Of a DNA stretch of 64,000 bases, positions 59,539-64,000 are shown in pieces. The stretch is from Phycisphaeraceae bacterium (lineage in GTDB: Bacteria; Planctomycetota; Phycisphaerae; Phycisphaerales; Phycisphaeraceae), in the NCBI GenBank assembly GCA_020851735.1, contig JADZCD010000033.1, forward strand, positions 41,237-105,236, given 5' to 3'. The position numbers and the translations under genes are program-made. Every line of letters begins with the position of its first letter. Position 1 is the stretch's first letter. The notes under the pieces are model-generated. The model was given only the letters and a program-made list of their open reading frames with translations, was not told the origin of the DNA and made no database searches.

Positions 59539-60905
59539 CGTCGTTGGCCTTGGCGGCGCATCTGGGCTTTGTATTCGCGGATTTCTCCGAGCAATTTGTC
59601 GCACTGCAGCTTCATGTTCGTCAGGCCGGCGGGAAAATCCCGGGCGGCGAGTTCTTCCACCCACGGATATTCCACGATTAATTTTTCGATCTGCACCAGC
59701 TTGGCCCGCATGGTGGAAATCGAGGCCTCCAGCTCCGGCAGTTCAGCGCTGGAAGCGCGCAAAAAGCGGGAAAAGCCTGCCTCGACCCCGTCAGCGTACT
59801 GCTCATAGCGTTTGCGGGCCTGGGCAACCTTGGCTTCCTGCGAAGCGATGGTCTTTTCCGCCGAGTTGCTGGCGCTCTTCCAGCCGGCGTATTGGAGTTG
59901 CCGGCCCAGTTCGTCGTAGTTCGCGGCGATGCCGGCAATCACCCCGGCGTCCACGGCTTCGTTGGCGGTGAGGGTGAGCAATTTGCCCTTGGCCACCATC
60001 ATCGTCGGCGGCTGGGGATACGCCTTTTTCTGTTCCGCGGAAACGGGACCGCGCAGGATCACCGGCTTGCCTTCGGCATCCTTAGCCAGCCAAAGTTCCA
60101 CCTGGGGATCGATCATCGCCTCCGCGATCAGAGGGTCGTGCCCAGCGATATCCGTGATGGTGCGGGCCTTGGCGCGAAAGGCGGAGGCGAACTTTTCCCC
60201 CACCGTGCCGGAGGCTGCCACGTCGTCAATGCCCTTCGAGGAGATGCTGATGACCAACGCAGCCCCCATCGCCGAGCCCGGCATCATGTAGACGTCCTTG
60301 ACGGACAGGGCAAACAGCGCGGCGGCTGAAAAAGCTTCCTGCCGCACAAAGGCCACCAGGCGGATGGATTCCTTGGACTGCCAGTCCGCGACGATGTCCA
60401 TCATTTCAAAGAGCGTGCGCACCGATCCGCCGGGGCTGTGGATGTCCAGAATCACCGCGTCGGGCTTTAAACGGCGGGCCAGATCCAGGCAGCGCTGGAC
60501 GACTTTTGGATCGACCTCCACGCCGAATTCGCCGCGGATGGGAATCACCAGATAGCTTGGCCCGCTCGTGACGGCCGCGGTTTCGTCATCGCCTGGCGGC
60601 TGGTCCTGCGGTTTGGTGGTCGCGGAATCCGGGGGGGACACTTCAGCCTTTTTGGCTGGCTCCGCGGGCGGGGCGGCCGGCCCGGTGATGGTCAGTTTGA
60701 CAACCTGGGCAGCCGGGAATCGGCGCTCGATTTTGGTCTGGCCGATCTGCACCTCGAACACCACGTAGTGGTCGTCCTTGCTGACGAACTTGCCGTCGTA
60801 TTTGGAGCCGTCTTTCATCTCCACGGTGTCGGCGAAAACCGACCCGGTCGAAAGAGAGAGCAGGCCAAACGCCAAAACCCAAACCAGAAATGTTGTTTTG
60901 GACAT
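59535..60905 (-). CDS. NfeD/SppA-type membrane serine protease with signal peptide
   Basis: A 456-residue secreted protease-like protein. After a signal peptide (MSKTTFLVWVLAFGLLSLS to about residue 26) comes a small beta domain (EMKDGSKYDGKFV), a Pro/Ala/Lys linker, and a ClpP/SppA-fold domain: VIPIRGEFGVEV, AVILDIHSPGGSV, and FSAAALFALSVKDVYMMPGSA, with the serine region of the NfeD class. It ends in a long helical, probably coiled-coil part. Start ATG 60905 chosen for the signal peptide. The stop overlaps that of the giant gene by three bases of TTAA, so the two converge. Confidence 0.85.
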   Translation of the reverse strand: MSKTTFLVWVLAFGLLSLSTGSVFADTVEMKDGSKYDGKFVSKDDHYVVFEVQIGQTKIERRFPAAQVVKLTITGPAAPPAEPAKKAEVSPPDSATTKPQDQPPGDDETAAVTSGPSYLVIPIRGEFGVEVDPKVVQRCLDLARRLKPDAVILDIHSPGGSVRTLFEMMDIVADWQSKESIRLVAFVRQEAFSAAALFALSVKDVYMMPGSAMGAALVISISSKGIDDVAASGTVGEKFASAFRAKARTITDIAGHDPLIAEAMIDPQVELWLAKDAEGKPVILRGPVSAEQKKAYPQPPTMMVAKGKLLTLTANEAVDAGVIAGIAANYDELGRQLQYAGWKSASNSAEKTIASQEAKVAQARKRYEQYADGVEAGFSRFLRASSAELPELEASISTMRAKLVQIEKLIVEYPWVEELAARDFPAGLTNMKLQCDKLLGEIREYKAQMRRQGQRR

Positions 60906-61115
60906 GGTGAACCTCGTGACCGGCGGATGAAGTGGCCCGGACCTGCGGAACAAGCGTAAGAAATCATGATACCACGACGGGTGTCACGAAAGATGGTTAC
61001 TTGGCAGCGCGGCGATCCGCGATCGCCCGCTAAACGGGTCGGCGTGAGCAGGGAAGGAATCACTGGGCTTTTGGAAATGCGATACCCGGGGCTTGCGCCC
61101 CGGCTTGTTCCAAAC

Positions 61116-61185
61116 CCAAAATCCCAAATCCCAACTCCTAACCCCTAACCCCATACCCCATACCCCCACTCCACTTCCGGGGGGG
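61116..61185 (+). repeat. Telomere-like array and CTTCCGGGG motif
   Basis: CCCAAAATCCCAAATCCCAA, then CTCCTAACCCCTAACCCC, CATACCCC units, and CACTTCCGGGGGGGG. This gap separates the protease and argJ genes; upstream to 60906 the sequence has no further feature I can support. Confidence 0.7.
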
Positions 61186-61186
61186 G

Positions 61187-62452
61187 TCAGGTGCGGTAGT
61201 CAGCGTTGATCGCCACGTATTGGCGGGACAGGTCGCATCCTAGCCACTCAACTTGTGCTTTGCCCAAGCCGACGTCCAGCCGGAAGCTGACTTCCTTAGC
61301 CTTCATGACCTTCTGCAATTTCCGCTGCTCACGCCGGCCGAGGCTGACGGGATTGCCCCGGTCGTACACGCATACCTGCTCCGGAGCGCCGATGTGCAGG
61401 GACAGCCGATCCGGGTCCAGCTTGGCGCCGCTGTAGCCAGCCGCGGTGACGATGCGTCCCCAGTTGGGGTCCGCTCCGTGCAGGGCGGTTTTGACCAGCG
61501 GGCTGTCGACCACTGCCTTGGCGATGCGATCCGCATCCACCAGGGAGGCCGCACCCATCACTTTAACCCGCATCACGCGATTAGCCCCTTCGCCGTCACG
61601 CACCACCTGGTACGCCAGGTCCTTGCAGAGGTCGGTTAGGGCTTTGGTGAAAATGCGGTGCGAGTCGTTGGGCGCAGTGATGCGGGTGTGACCCGCCGCG
61701 CCATTGGCCAGGATCATGACCATGTCGCTGGGGCTGGTGTGCTGATCAACGCTGATGCGGTTGAAGCTGTCCGCCACGGCCTCCTTTAGGCTGGCCCGCA
61801 ATTGCGGCGGGGAAATAGCCGCGTCGGTGGTGATAAAGACCAGCATGGTGGCCATATTGGGCGCGATCATGCCGCTGCCCTTGGCGATGCCCGCCAGGTG
61901 CACCGCTTTGCCCATGATGGTGACCCTGCGGCTGGCGGTTTTAGGGGCCAGGTCGGTGGTCATGATGGCCCGGGCGGCGTCGGCGTCGGCCTGGGGGCCG
62001 CGGGCAAGCTTGCTGACCAGCGTGGCCAGGCCCCGTCCGATTTTGTCCATCGGCAGCTGCGGACCGATCACGCCCGTGGAGCTGGGCAGAATCTGGTGAG
62101 GATCAAAAGGCCCATTTTCGCGCCAGGGTCCCCGGCTGCGATCCAGCAGATCCGCCGCGGCCCGGCAGGTATCTACGGCGTTTCCCAGGCCAGTCTTACC
62201 GGTGGCGGCATTCGCGCAGCCGCTGTTGCAGATCATCACCCGGGCCAACCCCTGGCGCAGGTGCCGGCGGGCGATGACCACCGGAGCCCCCGGAACCTTG
62301 CTGGTAGTGAACACGCCCGCGGCCGCGCAAGGCCTGTCGGCCACGATCATCGCCAGATCCGGATTACCCGACTCCTTGATGCCGCAGGTGGTGCCGGCCG
62401 CCCAGAATCCAGCCGGGAGCGTGACGCCGCGTGGGAGGGTCTTCTTCTTCAT
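61187..62452 (-). CDS. argJ: Bifunctional ornithine acetyltransferase/N-acetylglutamate synthase
   Basis: ArgJ moves acetyl between N-acetylornithine and glutamate, and may also use acetyl-CoA, in arginine synthesis. It self-cleaves before the Thr of the KGSGMIAPNMATMLVF motif, here with ATM at the site. Other motifs are AAAGVFTTSKVPGAPVV, NSGCANAATGKTGLGNA, SSTGVIGPQLP and GADPNWGRIVTAAGYSG. The length of 421 residues is normal. ATG 62452 is chosen because the residues before it are not family-like; an A/G-rich stretch precedes it. Confidence 0.95.
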   Translation of the reverse strand: MKKKTLPRGVTLPAGFWAAGTTCGIKESGNPDLAMIVADRPCAAAGVFTTSKVPGAPVVIARRHLRQGLARVMICNSGCANAATGKTGLGNAVDTCRAAADLLDRSRGPWRENGPFDPHQILPSSTGVIGPQLPMDKIGRGLATLVSKLARGPQADADAARAIMTTDLAPKTASRRVTIMGKAVHLAGIAKGSGMIAPNMATMLVFITTDAAISPPQLRASLKEAVADSFNRISVDQHTSPSDMVMILANGAAGHTRITAPNDSHRIFTKALTDLCKDLAYQVVRDGEGANRVMRVKVMGAASLVDADRIAKAVVDSPLVKTALHGADPNWGRIVTAAGYSGAKLDPDRLSLHIGAPEQVCVYDRGNPVSLGRREQRKLQKVMKAKEVSFRLDVGLGKAQVEWLGCDLSRQYVAINADYRT

Positions 62453-62531
62453 GGGTCGATAGTTGTAGCGGAAACGGCCGACGTCGCAAATGGCGGGGCG
62501 AAAAGCGGGGGGCGAAGCTCTGCGCTGGCGT

Positions 62532-63134
62532 TCACTTCTGGGACAGGTCCCAAAGTTTCTCAAAATCCTCCCGCAATGGCTTATCCAGGGCGGAAGCGAA
62601 TTGGCCCAGCCAATTCCGGGTGTAGGCCAGGTCGAGCCCGGGATTTTTCAGCAGAATGCCCAGCACGTCCTGGTGGTCGATGGCGCGCCCGGCAATGATC
62701 TTGTGAATGACCAGGTCCTCGGCTGTGGCAAACCGCACCGGCGTGCCGTCGATCACCACATCTTCGCCGCGGGCGATGGCCTGCAGTTCGTAAGGAGAAT
62801 CCGTGAAGCTTAGGTCCACGCGGAGGTAAGTGTCCTGCGTCTGACTGGGCAAAACGTGAGTCCGCCGGATGAACTCCATCGGATCGTCGACCAGGGGCGT
62901 GATTCGCTTATTTTTTAGCAGTTTCAAGACGGGCTGTGCGTTGGTTGCGGAAATCGCCAGCATGACGTCGATGTCTCGGGTCATTCGTGGTTCGCCATGC
63001 CGTAGCACGGCTTGTCCGCCGACAACCATGTAAGGGACGCTAACCTGCTTAAAGATATGAGCGAGCTTAACCAGCAGAAGGGCGTGGGAGGGAATCAAGA
63101 TCTTTGGCAAGCTGAATGTCCTTGTCCAAGCCAT
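62532..63134 (-). CDS. Nucleotidyltransferase-fold protein (AbiEii/toxin-like)
   Basis: A 200-residue protein with the nucleotidyltransferase motif: VPYMVVGGQAVLRHGEPRMT followed by RDIDVMLAI, where the GG and DxD are the fold's metal and nucleotide site. Further residues YLRVDLSF supply the third acidic position. This class includes AbiEii-type toxins and predicted sugar- or DNA-modifying transferases. It overlaps the small gene upstream by 68 bases, suggesting a coupled pair. The target is unknown. Confidence 0.75.
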   Translation of the reverse strand: MAWTRTFSLPKILIPSHALLLVKLAHIFKQVSVPYMVVGGQAVLRHGEPRMTRDIDVMLAISATNAQPVLKLLKNKRITPLVDDPMEFIRRTHVLPSQTQDTYLRVDLSFTDSPYELQAIARGEDVVIDGTPVRFATAEDLVIHKIIAGRAIDHQDVLGILLKNPGLDLAYTRNWLGQFASALDKPLREDFEKLWDLSQK

Positions 63135-63282
63135 CCAGTGGATCTGCCAAGGGGAAGGCGTTCATCGTGCATGCCCAATCGTACATAGCTTCGAACATCT
63201 GCGCATTTCGATGATAATCCGCCGGCTCCTTGCGAATCTGCTCCCTTTCAAAGGCTTCCCATTCCGGCGTGGACTTGAGCAT
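63067..63282 (-). CDS. Small protein paired with the nucleotidyltransferase
   Basis: A 71-residue acidic protein (MLKSTPEWEAFEREQIRKEP, then YDWACTMNAFPLADPLDGLD), mainly helical, without a family I recognise. It is transcribed just before and overlaps the nucleotidyltransferase, an arrangement typical of toxin-antitoxin or accessory pairs, so it may be a partner or antitoxin. A TATAAT sequence lies six bases before the ATG on the minus strand, suggesting a very short leader. Confidence 0.55.
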   Translation of the reverse strand: MLKSTPEWEAFEREQIRKEPADYHRNAQMFEAMYDWACTMNAFPLADPLDGLDKDIQLAKDLDSLPRPSAG

Positions 63283-63428
63283 GGCTCCATTATACTTCCC
63301 CTCCGGAAAGAACCCCAGGATGTATCCCGCCCCCGGATACCCCCCCCGGAACTTCGCCGGCTCATCGGTTATACTGGTCGTTTCACTGCTAACCCTCCCC
63401 CAGTTTTTTAGCCATAGGAGTCCAGCCC

Positions 63429-64000
63429 ATGCTTATGACCAGCAAGCCCATGTTCGACCTGGCCTACGAAGGCGGGTTCGGCCTCGGCGCCTTTAACGTC
63501 AACAACATGGAGATCACCCAGGGCATCATCGAGGCCTGCGTGGCCGAGAAGAGCCCCTGCATCCTGCAGATCTCCAAGGGTGCCCGCAAATACGCCAACA
63601 TGCGCTATCTGCGGCACATCATCCAGGCGGCTGTGGAAGAAGCCCCCTCGATTCCCATCTGTATTCATCTGGACCACGGCGATACCGTGGACCTGGTGAA
63701 AACGTGCATTGCCGACGGCTTCACCAGCGTGATGATCGACGGCTCGCACCACCCCTATGAAGAAAACATCAAGGTCACCGCGGATTCGGTCAAGGTTGCG
63801 CACGCTTCGGGCGTGGTCGTCGAGGCGGAACTGGGCATGCTCGGCGGGATCGAGGAAGACGTGGTGGGTCTCGCGGCCGAGGATTACCAGAAGAACCTGG
63901 CTAAGTTCCTCACCGACCCCCAGCAGGCCAAGGATTTCCTTAAGCGCACCGGCATCGACTCCCTGGCCGTGGCCATCGGCACCAGCCACGGGGCCTTTAA
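63429..64000 (+). CDS. Class II fructose-bisphosphate aldolase (3' truncated)
   Basis: The gene runs off the right edge. The first 190 residues match class II FBP aldolase, a zinc enzyme that splits or forms fructose 1,6-bisphosphate in glycolysis and gluconeogenesis: GLGAFNVNNMEITQGIIEAC, CIHLDHGDT with a zinc-binding His, FTSVMIDGSHHPYEENI and VEAELGMLGGIEED with the zinc-binding Glu. The segment KRTGIDSLAVAIGTSHGAF is near the active site. AGGAG lies nine bases before ATG 63429. A TATACT in the upstream gap could be a -10 element. Confidence 0.93.
   Translation, partial: MLMTSKPMFDLAYEGGFGLGAFNVNNMEITQGIIEACVAEKSPCILQISKGARKYANMRYLRHIIQAAVEEAPSIPICIHLDHGDTVDLVKTCIADGFTSVMIDGSHHPYEENIKVTADSVKVAHASGVVVEAELGMLGGIEEDVVGLAAEDYQKNLAKFLTDPQQAKDFLKRTGIDSLAVAIGTSHGAF

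Overview
The window is GC-rich and looks like the chromosome of a Planctomycetota bacterium, most likely a Phycisphaerae-type lineage; this is inferred, not proven. Pointers are a Planctomycetes/Verrucomicrobia-type microcompartment locus, a huge secreted protein with HAF repeats, dockerin-like repeats and PEP-CTERM and LEPR-type motifs, several Gfo/Idh/MocA oxidoreductases, sulfatase-like and GH116 genes, frequent GTG/TTG starts, and intergenic DNA full of short repeat families.

Layout. 1-5 kb: end of a rhodanese-domain gene, the rpsF-ssb-rplI operon (minus), a sugar kinase and asd. 4.8-7 kb: pyrR (apparently broken by a repeat insertion), pyrB and gmk. 7-13.4 kb: a GmhB-like phosphatase and three glycosyltransferases suggesting LPS-core synthesis. 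13.4-14.5 kb: rpsL and rpsG. 14.5-18.3 kb: a complete SAM-I riboswitch with terminator/antiterminator, followed by a threonine-synthase-like PLP enzyme, a Gly-Gly-ending sulfur carrier, a NIL-domain protein and a ThiF/MoeB-type activating enzyme. This looks like a protein-thiocarboxylate route to homocysteine/methionine.

19.2-32 kb: a bacterial microcompartment (BMC) operon with PduL, three BMC-H hexamers, three BMC-P pentamers, acetate kinase, CoA-acylating aldehyde dehydrogenase, an RpiB-like protein, a class II sugar-phosphate aldolase, a lactate/malate-type dehydrogenase, a serine hydrolase, a possible TIM-barrel aldolase and a DeoR regulator. Known loci of this type degrade L-fucose and L-rhamnose: the aldolase releases lactaldehyde in the shell, which is oxidised to lactyl-CoA, passed to lactyl-phosphate by PduL and to lactate plus ATP by the kinase. 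Encapsulation-peptide-like helices occur on several enzymes.

32-38 kb: GH5, GH36-like and GH116-like glycosidases. 38-40 kb: a LysM lipoprotein, aat, tRNA-Phe and a LysE exporter. 40.4-43 kb: rplK-rplA-rplJ-rplL. 43-46 kb: a DinG-type helicase and a GNAT acetyltransferase. 46-53.7 kb (minus): sugar oxidoreductases including a Gfo/Idh/MocA-aldo/keto reductase fusion, L-rhamnose mutarotase, a sulfotransferase, a sulfatase-like protein and a TIM-barrel isomerase. 54-59.5 kb: a 1825-residue secreted protein that looks like two genes joined. 59.5-64 kb: an NfeD/SppA-type protease, argJ, a nucleotidyltransferase pair and the start of class II fructose-bisphosphate aldolase.

Repeats are a main feature. 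A composite palindromic element has entered thiF in frame and pyrR with a stop codon. A second repeat occurs twice in frame inside the RpiB-like BMC gene. Six copies of a CACGGAGA-type dyad element lie between genes, four of them in the BMC operon. Telomere-like CCTAACC arrays and CCCCGGAAG clusters are scattered throughout.
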